From: a bacterium
GTDB taxonomy: Bacteria; JAHJDO01
NCBI GenBank assembly: GCA_030652805.1
Contig: JAUSPT010000031.1
Span: forward strand, 1 to 39,356
Direction: 5' to 3'
DNA length: 39,356 nt
Shown here: positions 25,552-33,226 of the stretch, one piece after another
Numbering within the stretch: position 1 is the first letter of the stretch
How the letters are laid out: every line of letters starts with the position of its first letter
Position numbers and translations under genes: made by a program
Notes under the pieces: model-generated
The model's database searches: none
What the model was told of the DNA's origin: nothing
Seen by the model: the letters and a program-made list of their open reading frames with translations, nothing else

Positions 25552-27017
25552 GTTGTCACACCCCAATACCAAATTTTGAATTTGCACGAGAGGAAATAGA
25601 AGATGCAGTACGCAATGGCAGGCTTCTATCTATGGAAATTGAACCCAGTCTGCGTTGTAATTTCCACTGTCCATATTGTTATATACCTGAGAATTCTTCT
25701 CTTGAAAACGAGTTGACTGTAGAGGAAATCTGCGATGTTATTTTACAGGCGCAGGATCTTGGAGCAAAAAAAATTATTATTCTCGGCGGAGAGCCGATGA
25801 TATATCCGCATATTATGGAAATAATTAAGTTTATCAGAACGCATCATCTTAATGTGGAGATGTTTACCAATGGTTCTAATATTACTGCTGATATAGCGAA
25901 ACAGCTTTTTGACTATGGAGTAAATGTGGTTCTAAAAATGAACACGCTTAATGAGCATACTCAGGATATACTCGCCGGGAAAAAAGGATCGTTCAAGATC
26001 ATTCAGGAAGCATTCCACAATCTAAAGCAGGCAAGACGGCCTTCCGGAGAAACATTTCTTGCAATCAGTACCGTTATATGCTCTCAGAATATTGATGAGC
26101 TGGTGGATATGTGGCAAAAGCTGAGGGATCAGAATATTATCCCATATTTTGAGATGATTACTCCGCAGGGAAATATTAGACAAAACGGATGGTTAAATAT
26201 TGAACCTCAAAAGCTGCATGATATTTTTTGTAAAATTGCCGAAATTGACCGTACTCACTATGGATACTTTTGGGAGCCTCAGCCTCCTCTGATAGGGAAT
26301 AGATGTCTGCGGCACCAGTTTTCATGTCTTGTTACTTCTCAAGGATATGTTACGCCGTGTGTTGGGGTAACTATACCGGTTGGAAGCATACGAAAGCAAA
26401 AGCTTCGAGATATTATAAAAGACAGTGAGGTCATTCAGGATCTTAGAAACTACCATGATACAATGAAGGCTCCTTGCCGTGAATGCGAAAAATCAAATGA
26501 ATGTTACGGATGCCGCGGAGCAGCATACCAGCTGACAGGCGATTATCTGGCTTCTGACCCTATGTGCTGGAAGAATGTTGATAAACAGGGTGAAATTGCC
26601 CGTTTACCGATTGCAGTTGAAGAACTAATTCCGCAGAAATCGCCAATGAGAGTCATTGATACACTTGTGAAAGTTGGTGAGCGTTCAGCAGATGTAACTG
26701 TGACATTGTCGAAAGATATGCTGTTTATTGACGAAAGCGGTTTGCTTGACGAGGCTGCGTATCTTGAAATGATAGCGCAGGCAATAGCATCACTAAGCGG
26801 ATTTAAACATATGGGTGCATCTAAACCGGCGCCGGGAGGATTCCTGCTTGGAGCGAAAAAGCTTGAGATATTAGGAAAAGCACATGTTGGAGACACATTA
26901 AATATATCATTTTATAAATATGCAAGGTATGGCGGTTTTGGCATTGTTAAAGGAACCGTATCGCGAGACAACCATGTGCTTGCCAGAGGAGAGGTAAAGA
27001 TCTGGCATGAGATATGA
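25548..27017 (+). CDS. Radical SAM/SPASM-like enzyme fused to an ApeP-like hotdog dehydratase domain
   Basis: This is a 489-residue two-domain protein starting at GTG (GTGA overlap with the ligase stop). Residues about 28-240 form a radical SAM domain: Cys37, Cys41 and Cys44 in CNFHCPYC, and GGEP at 80-83. A Cys-rich SPASM-like region follows (about 250-350: a CLRHQFSC segment, CVGV, and CRECEKSNECYGC). Residues 353-489 resemble ApeP, the FabZ-like dehydratase of aryl-polyene synthesis, with Glu407 in YLEMIAQA and the GGFLLGAKKLE segment. The catalytic His expected in the LPH-x-x-PM motif is Gln363 (IPQKSPM). This suggests either a non-dehydrating chain-binding domain or altered chemistry. 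The fusion would bring a radical enzyme to an ACP-bound chain (inference). Confidence 0.85.
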   Translation: MSCHTPIPNFEFAREEIEDAVRNGRLLSMEIEPSLRCNFHCPYCYIPENSSLENELTVEEICDVILQAQDLGAKKIIILGGEPMIYPHIMEIIKFIRTHHLNVEMFTNGSNITADIAKQLFDYGVNVVLKMNTLNEHTQDILAGKKGSFKIIQEAFHNLKQARRPSGETFLAISTVICSQNIDELVDMWQKLRDQNIIPYFEMITPQGNIRQNGWLNIEPQKLHDIFCKIAEIDRTHYGYFWEPQPPLIGNRCLRHQFSCLVTSQGYVTPCVGVTIPVGSIRKQKLRDIIKDSEVIQDLRNYHDTMKAPCRECEKSNECYGCRGAAYQLTGDYLASDPMCWKNVDKQGEIARLPIAVEELIPQKSPMRVIDTLVKVGERSADVTVTLSKDMLFIDESGLLDEAAYLEMIAQAIASLSGFKHMGASKPAPGGFLLGAKKLEILGKAHVGDTLNISFYKYARYGGFGIVKGTVSRDNHVLARGEVKIWHEI

Positions 27018-27325
27018 ATAAAATGGTTTTTCTTTACATTTCCAATGAATCAGCCAAAGAGGCAAAAAAAATTGCCAGGCACTTGCTTGAAGAACGTATG
27101 ATTGGCTGTGCGAATATTTTCCCAGTCAATGCTATGTATTGGTGGAAAGGCAAAATTGCCGATAAAACGGATGTTGTGCTTATTGCTAAAACAACGAAGG
27201 AGAATTATCAAAGAGTTCGGGATGAAATTGCCAGAATCCATCCTTTTGACACTCCTTGCATAATCAAGCTGGACGCAGATCCCAATGAAAAATATTTGCA
27301 ATGGATCAAAAGTGAACTCAAATAG
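27014..27325 (+). CDS. cutA: CutA-like divalent ion tolerance protein
   Basis: This is 103 residues, the full length of the CutA family, a trimeric PII-like fold. The sequence contains MIGCANIFPVNAMYWWKGKI (about 30-49), a TKENYQRVRDEIARIHPFDTPCII segment and a terminal YLQWI, all typical. CutA was named for copper tolerance, but its biochemical role is unclear. The ATGA overlap with the radical SAM fusion makes it part of the biosynthetic operon, which is unexpected. It is the last gene before the inserted cassettes. Confidence 0.92.
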   Translation: MNKMVFLYISNESAKEAKKIARHLLEERMIGCANIFPVNAMYWWKGKIADKTDVVLIAKTTKENYQRVRDEIARIHPFDTPCIIKLDADPNEKYLQWIKSELK

Positions 27326-27401
27326 ATAGTGAGCCAGAATGGAATCCGCTTTTACTGGTATTATTTTGCTAAATCAGTAAAGGTTTGCTATATTTTAGAT
27401 A

Positions 27402-27448
27402 GTTTTATAATTAGGAATCAAGAAAATATGGGTTCCATATATTAATTG
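27402..27448 (+). repeat. Promoter/leader repeat, copy A (right half)
   Basis: These 47 bases match the right half of copy B (28090-28136) at 43 positions. They include the palindrome ATATGG-GTT-CCATAT and a tiny frame ATG-GGT-TCC-ATA-TAT-TAA (27428-27445), and end at the G of the core site GTTAGAC. The rest of the cutA downstream gap (27326-27401) is AT-rich with no gene that I can see. Confidence 0.75.
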
Positions 27449-28019
27449 TTAGACGACATTACATAAAGAGGAGGCAAATGATGTTTTTTAAACCACAATG
27501 GTATAGAAATCTTCCTGATTCTGTTAAGCCAATAGATGACAAGAAAATAAATAAAATAGAAGATTTTCGCATAAAATCTGAAGCATATTTAGGCAAAGAT
27601 AAATCACAGGAAATGATATTTATTGGTATTATGGTTTCCAAATGGGCGGTCAAAAGAATCCAACAATATACTTTGGAATTAATTAGAAAACAAATACCAA
27701 ATGCTCATCAGAAAGAATTATGGAAACAGGTACTTCTTGCGAGACTAAATGTTAAATTAAGCACATCTAGTGAAAAACTCGATATGTTTTCACGACCGTT
27801 ATCTGAAACAGAGTTATTATCGCGAATCAACAATATCGATGAGATAGTGGTAAAGTGCGAATCATTTAATGATGTCATGGATTACATCATAACCATGGAC
27901 GAGCACGAAAATAGATTTTATGATCCGACAGGGATGCAATCTGAATTAGAATCAATATTAAATAGTAAAAATGTCTAACCAAACAATCCAGCGAACTGTG
28001 CCAGCCGCTGATTTTTGTG
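27449..28019 (+). mobile_element. Integron-cassette-like insertion 1
   Basis: The left boundary is G^TTAGAC (27448-27454). The right end is an attC-like palindrome beginning GTCTAAC (27973-27979), the exact reverse complement of the left core. Circularising the segment would join its TTAGAC end to the final G at 28019 and rebuild a complete attC with matching outer cores, as in a genuine cassette. One ORF fills it, oriented toward the attC-like end. No integrase is in the window. Confidence 0.65.
27478..27978 (+). CDS. Hypothetical protein in cassette 1
   Basis: This is a 166-residue soluble protein of unknown family, mostly helical by composition, with no signal peptide or membrane segment. 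It has a Lys/Ile-rich N-terminal half and an acidic C-terminus (a MDEHENRFYDP stretch near residue 146). The start is supported by GAGGAGG (27469-27475) directly upstream; ATG 27478 and 27481 are both possible. Its stop TAA is embedded in the attC-like core GTCTAAC, as is common for cassette genes. It is not related to the surrounding biosynthetic genes. Function unknown. Confidence 0.7.
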   Translation: MMFFKPQWYRNLPDSVKPIDDKKINKIEDFRIKSEAYLGKDKSQEMIFIGIMVSKWAVKRIQQYTLELIRKQIPNAHQKELWKQVLLARLNVKLSTSSEKLDMFSRPLSETELLSRINNIDEIVVKCESFNDVMDYIITMDEHENRFYDPTGMQSELESILNSKNV

Positions 28020-28026
28020 TTCAGCC
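27973..28026 (+). other. attC-like recombination site 1
   Basis: Core GTCTAAC is followed by CAAACAATCCAGC, which pairs with GCTGATTTTTGTG (28007-28019) leaving one unpaired G, around a short spacer; the site ends at G^TTCAGCC. The unpaired base in one arm is a hallmark of attC sites, which are recognised as folded single strands. The outer right core is non-matching (GTTCAGC), as expected for a last cassette next to a non-cassette sequence. Confidence 0.6.
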
Positions 28027-28136
28027 AAATATGATCAACAAAAACATCCCGTGTAAAATATATAAAATCCTAGTATAATCATAAATCAGGTTTTATAATC
28101 AGGAATCGAGAAAATATGGATTCCATATATTAAGTG
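28020..28136 (+). repeat. Promoter/leader repeat, copy B (complete)
   Basis: This 117-base unit lies between the two cassettes. Its left 75 bases match copy C (29459-29533) at 73 positions; its right 47 match copy A at 43. It contains TAGTATAAT (a perfect -10 hexamer at 28074-28079), no clear -35, GAG five bases before a five-codon frame ATG-GAT-TCC-ATA-TAT-TAA (28116-28133), and the palindrome ATATGG-ATT-CCATAT. Confidence 0.85.
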
Positions 28137-29458
28137 TTATGCCTTTGTGAGGCCATAGTTGACACGCTCGAACATTACAGAGGGAAACGGTGTCTATATA
28201 ACTTTCGACCCATCGAATTTGGACTCATAGACCATGTATATTTACATTGACGAGTCAGGTATATTTGCTAATCCATCAGGTAAGGACAAGGTCATATCTT
28301 GTGTAGCGGCTCTGGTCATGCCCGAACAGTATCAAAAATACATCTTCAAAAGGTTTAAGCATCTCAAAGTCAGCTGGGGAATCGGTTCAGGCGAACCCAA
28401 GGGCAGCAAACTGAACGAAGAACAGATTGCCTGGGTAATATCCATTCTGAACGACTACGATGTCTTTGTTACAGCTTGCGGTATCGATATCGGGATACAC
28501 ACGGATGATCAAATAACAATGCATAAGCAAGGGCAAGCAGCAAATATTACAAAACATGTGACCCCCGAGCATCATCCTAACCTGGTACGTCAACTTGAAG
28601 AACTTGGGGAGAGGTATCTTCAACTGTCAAATCAACTCTATGTTCAGTCTGCGCTGTTAACGGTTTTAGTTCAATCTGTTATAAGAATTGCTACTTTATA
28701 TTACTGTCAAAGAGATCCTTTCACACTTTCCCATTTCAGATGGGTCATTGATGCAAAAGCAGATAACCTTACAAATTATGAAGACATTTGGTCTACTGTA
28801 GTTATGCCCTTTTGCCAATCGGATTCATTGTCAAAGCCTATGGTTTTTGTGGAAGGCGGAGATTACTCTTGGTTCGACCGAAATTTTAATGTAGATATGA
28901 CGTCCGCGCCTCAGCATTTACAGCCGTTCATAAAGAAGGAAAGACAAAACGAGCCATTTCATGCCTTTGATGTTAAGAAAGTACTGTCAGAGCGCCGCTC
29001 GTTTGAGTCGTCGAGGAAAAATCTTGGCCTTCAGCTTGTTGATATTGTCGTCAACGCTATCCGTAGAGCCTTACATGGCAACTTGCAAGTTAGTGGTTGG
29101 GGCGATTTGGGAAGATTAATGGTGAGTCCAGAAAATGGTAAGAATTCTATGCAGATGGTTGCACTGCATAATGAAGCTGTTCCTAAACCAATGCCATATG
29201 GCGGTATCATCAAGCATTTTGATAAACTATCCAAACCCCTGCTTGATGAAGAATTCTGTAGAAAAATAGAACGAGAAAAATAATGACATGAATGCTTACA
29301 AGATTATTTGTTCGATTCCCCAGCGGCAGTCTACTATATATACAACGTGTCGCAACTAAATCGGTAAGTGATGTATTATTCTTTGGTGCTAAACAATCGG
29401 GAAATGCATAACAAGGCTAATTCAGCCGACGCAAAAAGCCGCGCTGCTTAGCTTTGCG
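28137..29458 (+). mobile_element. Integron-cassette-like insertion 2
   Basis: The left boundary is G^TTATGC (28136-28142) and the right attC-like site begins GCATAAC (29406-29412), its exact reverse complement. The pairing logic is the same as in cassette 1, but with a different core sequence. This argues against a simple duplication of one insertion. It carries the DUF3800 gene oriented toward the attC-like end. Confidence 0.65.
28234..29283 (+). CDS. DUF3800 domain protein in cassette 2
   Basis: This is a 349-residue protein whose opening YIDESGIF (residues 4-11) is the signature of DUF3800, an RNase H-fold-like family of unknown function found often in mobile and defence-associated regions. 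Acidic Asp6/Glu7, a central Asp (WVIDAKAD near 180) and Asp near the C-terminal LQLVDIVVNAIRR segment would be the candidate metal-binding residues. The 91-base leader from the cassette boundary has no clear ribosome binding site. There is no link to the biosynthetic genes other than position. Confidence 0.8.
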   Translation: MYIYIDESGIFANPSGKDKVISCVAALVMPEQYQKYIFKRFKHLKVSWGIGSGEPKGSKLNEEQIAWVISILNDYDVFVTACGIDIGIHTDDQITMHKQGQAANITKHVTPEHHPNLVRQLEELGERYLQLSNQLYVQSALLTVLVQSVIRIATLYYCQRDPFTLSHFRWVIDAKADNLTNYEDIWSTVVMPFCQSDSLSKPMVFVEGGDYSWFDRNFNVDMTSAPQHLQPFIKKERQNEPFHAFDVKKVLSERRSFESSRKNLGLQLVDIVVNAIRRALHGNLQVSGWGDLGRLMVSPENGKNSMQMVALHNEAVPKPMPYGGIIKHFDKLSKPLLDEEFCRKIEREK

Positions 29459-29465
29459 TTCAGCC
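29406..29465 (+). other. attC-like recombination site 2
   Basis: It starts with GCATAAC. The left arm (AAGGCTAATTCAGCC) pairs with the right arm (GCTGCTTAGCTTTG) leaving an extra unpaired base, and the wording GCTTAGCTTTGCG^TT resembles standard attC right ends. It ends in GTTCAGC rather than a copy of GTTATGC, consistent with a junction to a non-cassette sequence. Confidence 0.68.
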
Positions 29466-29557
29466 AAATATGATCAACAAAAACATCCCGTGTAAAATAT
29501 ATAAAATCCTAGTATAATTACAAATCAGGTTTTGAAATTATGCTTGGAGCAAATATG
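29459..29557 (+). promoter_or_regulatory. Promoter/leader repeat, copy C, in front of the LolA-like gene
   Basis: Bases 29459-29533 match copy B at 73 of 75 positions, including the -10 TATAAT (29513-29518). The spacing from the repeat end to the ATG is 21 bases in both copies, and the GGAG-CAAAT-ATG start of the LolA-like gene aligns with the CGAG-AAAAT-ATG mini-frame in copy B. This is probably the native copy from which the others derive. The -35 region (about GTGTAA) is weak. Confidence 0.65.
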
Positions 29558-30196
29558 AATAAAATCACAATAATACTAATCGCATTATGTATGTCTCTAT
29601 TGTCGCTTAACGGCTATGCTGAGCAGAGTGTGGAGGATGTGCTCAGTAAACTTGAAGAAAAAATGTCAGATATAAAAACTTTGAAAACTGGTTTTGTTCA
29701 GGAGAAAAAGCTGGCGATCTTTGATAGAGAGATTATTTTGAAGGGCAAGATATTTCTTAAAAAGCCGGATCTTTTTGCATGGCATACCGAAGAGCCGACA
29801 CGGTATTCTATGATTATAAGGGATGATGTTATTCTGCAGTGGGATGAAGATATAGACCAAGTTCAGAAGGTAAGTATGAAGGATAATCCTGCGTTTCAAA
29901 CCGTTGTCGGGCAAATGAGGAAATGGCTTTCAGGCATATATATGCCATTGTTGGAAGAATACAATATAACAGTACTCAAGCAAAACCCGGTTTCCCTTAA
30001 ATTCACGCCGCGCGAAAATACAATGGCTTATAATATTATCAACTATGTAAGGATTGTATTCAGAGAGGATGAACGCTATATCCACGAGATATACATAAAG
30101 GAGAAAACCGGCGATTCTACGCTTCTCAGGTTTAATGATACCATGCTGAATACTCCGATCGATGATGCGGCATGGGAGGTCAAACCGCGTGGCTGA
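29555..30196 (+). CDS. LolA-like outer-membrane carrier (ApeL-type)
   Basis: This is 213 residues from the ATG at 29555, chosen because GGAG lies five bases upstream and the product then begins with a signal peptide (MNKITIILIALCMSLLSLNG, cleaved near residue 22). The beta-rich body with LKTGFVQEKKLAIFDREI, a KPDLFAWHTEEP segment and MRKWLSG matches LolA-fold carriers present in aryl-polyene and flexirubin clusters. It likely ferries the lipidic product across the periplasm together with the MMPL protein. The next gene starts inside its last codons (GTGGCTGA). An upstream ATG at 29540 is less likely. Confidence 0.87.
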   Translation: MNKITIILIALCMSLLSLNGYAEQSVEDVLSKLEEKMSDIKTLKTGFVQEKKLAIFDREIILKGKIFLKKPDLFAWHTEEPTRYSMIIRDDVILQWDEDIDQVQKVSMKDNPAFQTVVGQMRKWLSGIYMPLLEEYNITVLKQNPVSLKFTPRENTMAYNIINYVRIVFREDERYIHEIYIKEKTGDSTLLRFNDTMLNTPIDDAAWEVKPRG

Positions 30197-32561
30197 TAAA
30201 CGGAAACGTCTTATATCCGGACTTGCGGCAAGCATAATCATTTTTGCAGCGATTGGTCTCAGGTTCATTTCTTTTGATAATAACATTGAACTAATGCTTC
30301 CTGCGAATCCTGAGATTCTTCGCAGTATGCGTTTTCTCAGAGACTCAAATCTTTCGGATAAGGTTGTTCTTTCTCTAAAACTGAAGTCGTCAGAACACAC
30401 AACACATGACCTTATTCAAGCTGTTGACCAATTAGAAAAGTCTTTAAAGCCGCCTCTGATAACAGATGTAATAAGCGGTGTTTCCAAAGCAGATCTAATG
30501 CAGGAGATGCATTTATTTATGAGGTATGTTCCGCAACTGCTCAACGAACATGACCTCTCCAAAATTGATAGACAGATAACCTCTGAAGGAGTAAAAACAA
30601 GTTTAAGCAGAGACTACCAGCAATTACTGACTCCGGGCAGTGGATTTGTAATGCCGTTTATTCGCTCTGATCCGCTCGGGATAAAATCCGGATTTCTCTC
30701 CAATATACAAAAACTTTCCAGTTCTTTAGGATATAAGGTTCAGATCAAAGATGGACATTTTATCAGCCAGAACGGCAGAAACGCTATGCTTATACTTAAA
30801 ACGCCTGTACGTCTTACTGATGGATTCGGCTCAAAAAACCTAATAGAGTATCTGCATAAACAGCTGAAGTCTCTGCCTGAGTTTATTTCGGCGGACATTA
30901 TTGCCGGGCATGTTCACACAGTCAGCAATGAGTATGTAATGAAAAAGGATATTCTCCTGACATTGACTATTGCCTCAGTTGCCTTTCTCTTATTATTCCT
31001 GTTCATATTCAGGGATATAAGGGCAATTCTTATCTTTCTTATACCTCTGATATCAGTTCTTGTTTCCATAAACCTCTCAGCTATTATTCTTGGAAAACTG
31101 TCATATTTTATTATTGGTATGGGAGCTGTTATTGCCGGCATTGCTATAGATTACGGGATTCACGTATATTTAGCTGTACGCACAGGAGCTGGCCGACCTG
31201 ATGCAGTCAAGAAAATAATAAAACCAGTAATAATTGCTGCATTTACTACAATAGGTGTTTTTGCTGCATTCTTCTTTTCCAGTGTTCAGGGGTATCATCA
31301 GCTCGCTCTTTTTTCAATCCTCAGTATTATTCTCTGCCTTGTCTGTGCCTTATTTGTCTTACCCTATCTTTTAACCGGGAAACACTACATGGAACTTCCT
31401 GCTATACTCAAACAAGGAAGTTCTATGCACTCGCAAGTTTTTGATCGGATATGTGTTGCTTGCTGGGGAGTGATTATAATTGCTGCAATAGCTCTATCGT
31501 GGCAGGTAGAATTTAATAGCGATATCAGTCAACTGGATGGAAGTAAATTTGAAGTTATACAGACTGAACAGGAGTTTCATAATGTGTGGGGAGGCGCGGA
31601 TAAACCAGCGATCCTTGTTACCTCAGGAGAAAATTTGGAAGAGGCGCTTCAGTGTAATGAGCGCATTTACACCGAAGCAGTAAATGAGGTGGGAGAAGAT
31701 AATTTTGCCCCAATGGGGTTTACAAGTTTTGCAGAATTGTGGCTGTCAAATCAAACACGAATAGCAAACTCTGCGCGCTGGAACAAGTTCTGGAGAGAAG
31801 GAAGAGAAGCAAAGTTGAAAGAGCTTCTCCAAGAGCATGGTCAGGCATATCATTTTTCCGATGATGCATTTTCCCCGTTTTTTAAAAATCTCTATACTGA
31901 AAAGGTTATTAAAAATACACCTGAGGGGCTTACTTTCTTTGACCAGTTAAAAGAACGATTTGTACTGAAGAAAGCAGATGAATATCAGGTGTTATCATTT
32001 TTTCCGGATAAGGATAAATGTGTTAAGACGCTGAGCGCAATAATCAGCCGTTATCCGAGGACATTCTTAGTATCCAGAAATGCTTTTTCCAGCATACTTT
32101 CTCAGGCAGTTTCTTCAGAAGTTATTTTTTTATCGGTAATTGCTGTGCTGTTAATTCTGATATTAACCTGTTTATTGCTAAGAAACATACGGCTAACTGT
32201 GCTTGCCCTGATTCCGGTTATCACAGGCATTCTATTGATATTAGGGATCATTCCTGTATTTGGATTATCTCTAAATGCTCCTTGTGTTATTGCCGGGATA
32301 ATTGTTATTGGTCTCTGCATTGACTATGGGATATTCATGGTTTATACTTGTGAATATAATTTAAAAACAGGAACGCGCATGGCAGTTTCATTGTCAGCTC
32401 TCACAACAGTTATTGGAGCAGGAGCTCTTTTATTTGCTCTGCATCCTGTATTGTTTTCTATTGGTTTAACACTTGTAATAGGAGTAGTGGGAGGGTATAT
32501 TTCAGCACTATTGGTTATTCCCTCCTTGTATAGATTATGGCAAAAACCAAAAAAGGCATAG
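30189..32561 (+). CDS. MMPL/RND-family exporter (ApeM-type)
   Basis: This is about 790 residues from GTG 30189, overlapping the LolA-like stop by eight bases, with GGAGG about nine bases upstream; a longer frame from 30162 is less likely. It has two halves, each with a large periplasmic loop and a bundle of five to six helices: the first near residues 250-400 with GMGAVIAGIAIDYGIHV, the second near 640-785 with AGIIVIGLCIDYGIFMV. The conserved Asp in each (DYG) fits RND proton relay residues. Such exporters in APE-type clusters move the polyene lipid out of the inner membrane. No membrane-fusion protein is seen. Confidence 0.9.
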   Translation: MADKRKRLISGLAASIIIFAAIGLRFISFDNNIELMLPANPEILRSMRFLRDSNLSDKVVLSLKLKSSEHTTHDLIQAVDQLEKSLKPPLITDVISGVSKADLMQEMHLFMRYVPQLLNEHDLSKIDRQITSEGVKTSLSRDYQQLLTPGSGFVMPFIRSDPLGIKSGFLSNIQKLSSSLGYKVQIKDGHFISQNGRNAMLILKTPVRLTDGFGSKNLIEYLHKQLKSLPEFISADIIAGHVHTVSNEYVMKKDILLTLTIASVAFLLLFLFIFRDIRAILIFLIPLISVLVSINLSAIILGKLSYFIIGMGAVIAGIAIDYGIHVYLAVRTGAGRPDAVKKIIKPVIIAAFTTIGVFAAFFFSSVQGYHQLALFSILSIILCLVCALFVLPYLLTGKHYMELPAILKQGSSMHSQVFDRICVACWGVIIIAAIALSWQVEFNSDISQLDGSKFEVIQTEQEFHNVWGGADKPAILVTSGENLEEALQCNERIYTEAVNEVGEDNFAPMGFTSFAELWLSNQTRIANSARWNKFWREGREAKLKELLQEHGQAYHFSDDAFSPFFKNLYTEKVIKNTPEGLTFFDQLKERFVLKKADEYQVLSFFPDKDKCVKTLSAIISRYPRTFLVSRNAFSSILSQAVSSEVIFLSVIAVLLILILTCLLLRNIRLTVLALIPVITGILLILGIIPVFGLSLNAPCVIAGIIVIGLCIDYGIFMVYTCEYNLKTGTRMAVSLSALTTVIGAGALLFALHPVLFSIGLTLVIGVVGGYISALLVIPSLYRLWQKPKKA

Positions 32562-33226
32562 CGTTATATTTGCTGCTCGCAGGGTTAGTTGGATTGTGCA
32601 GTACAGGATGCAGCAGTATTCCGTTTAAAAAGGTCCAATATGTCTCGGTCAGCAAAGTGCAGCCTACAGCAATTCGGGAGCAATTTGCCAGTACCCTTTC
32701 TCAGAAATTCCAGGTAATTAACACAATTGTTTTTCAGTATAGGCGGCATAAGTTCTCTGCTATTGGGTATACTGATATTGATTCTCTTCAAAAGCTTTTT
32801 AAAATTATCTGTCTTAATCATGCAGGTATTAAGTTATTTGAGTTAGCCGGAAATGATAATAGCGTTGAATGCAAGTTCGCTTTTGAAGGAGCTTCTTTTC
32901 CCGGCAATTTTGCCCAAGCAGTGGCAGATGATATCAGAAGAATTTATTTTGACTCTATTCCTGGTCCTGAAGCTAAAATATATAAAAAGAAAAAGAAGAT
33001 TATTTTCAGGCAGCCTTCAGAAACAGGTGTAATGGAATACATATTTGCCGGCACTGACAACCTGTTGGTTGAAAAACGGTGTTATAAAGGGTGGCGCAAA
33101 ATCTGGAGTGTTTTTTATTATGAGTACCGCAGAAAGAACGGAAAACTATATCCATCCGGCATTATGCTCAAACATCATAAATACAACTATCAGCTAACTG
33201 TGCGATTGAAGGAGATTCAAACATGA
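32537..33226 (+). CDS. DUF3261-like lipoprotein (ApeN-type)
   Basis: This is a 229-residue predicted lipoprotein. It has a Lys-rich N-terminus, a hydrophobic stretch (9-20) and Cys25 in CSTGCSS as the likely lipidation site (the lipobox is not perfect). The body is beta-strand-rich with a basic KKKKKII segment and a final YRRKNGKLYPSGIMLKHHKYNYQL part that fits DUF3261, a family found next to MMPL exporters in APE clusters. It is probably an outer-membrane component of product export. It overlaps the exporter gene by 25 bases and the next gene by four. Confidence 0.75.
   Translation: MAKTKKGIALYLLLAGLVGLCSTGCSSIPFKKVQYVSVSKVQPTAIREQFASTLSQKFQVINTIVFQYRRHKFSAIGYTDIDSLQKLFKIICLNHAGIKLFELAGNDNSVECKFAFEGASFPGNFAQAVADDIRRIYFDSIPGPEAKIYKKKKKIIFRQPSETGVMEYIFAGTDNLLVEKRCYKGWRKIWSVFYYEYRRKNGKLYPSGIMLKHHKYNYQLTVRLKEIQT

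Noticed and set aside
28158-28186. TTGACA at 28158 as a promoter for the DUF3800 gene
   Set aside because: At 16-18 bases downstream there is only a G-rich stretch (GGGAAA), no -10-like hexamer.
27402-29533. CRISPR array
   Set aside because: The repeats are only three, differ in extent and are separated by whole genes, so spacing and size do not fit.
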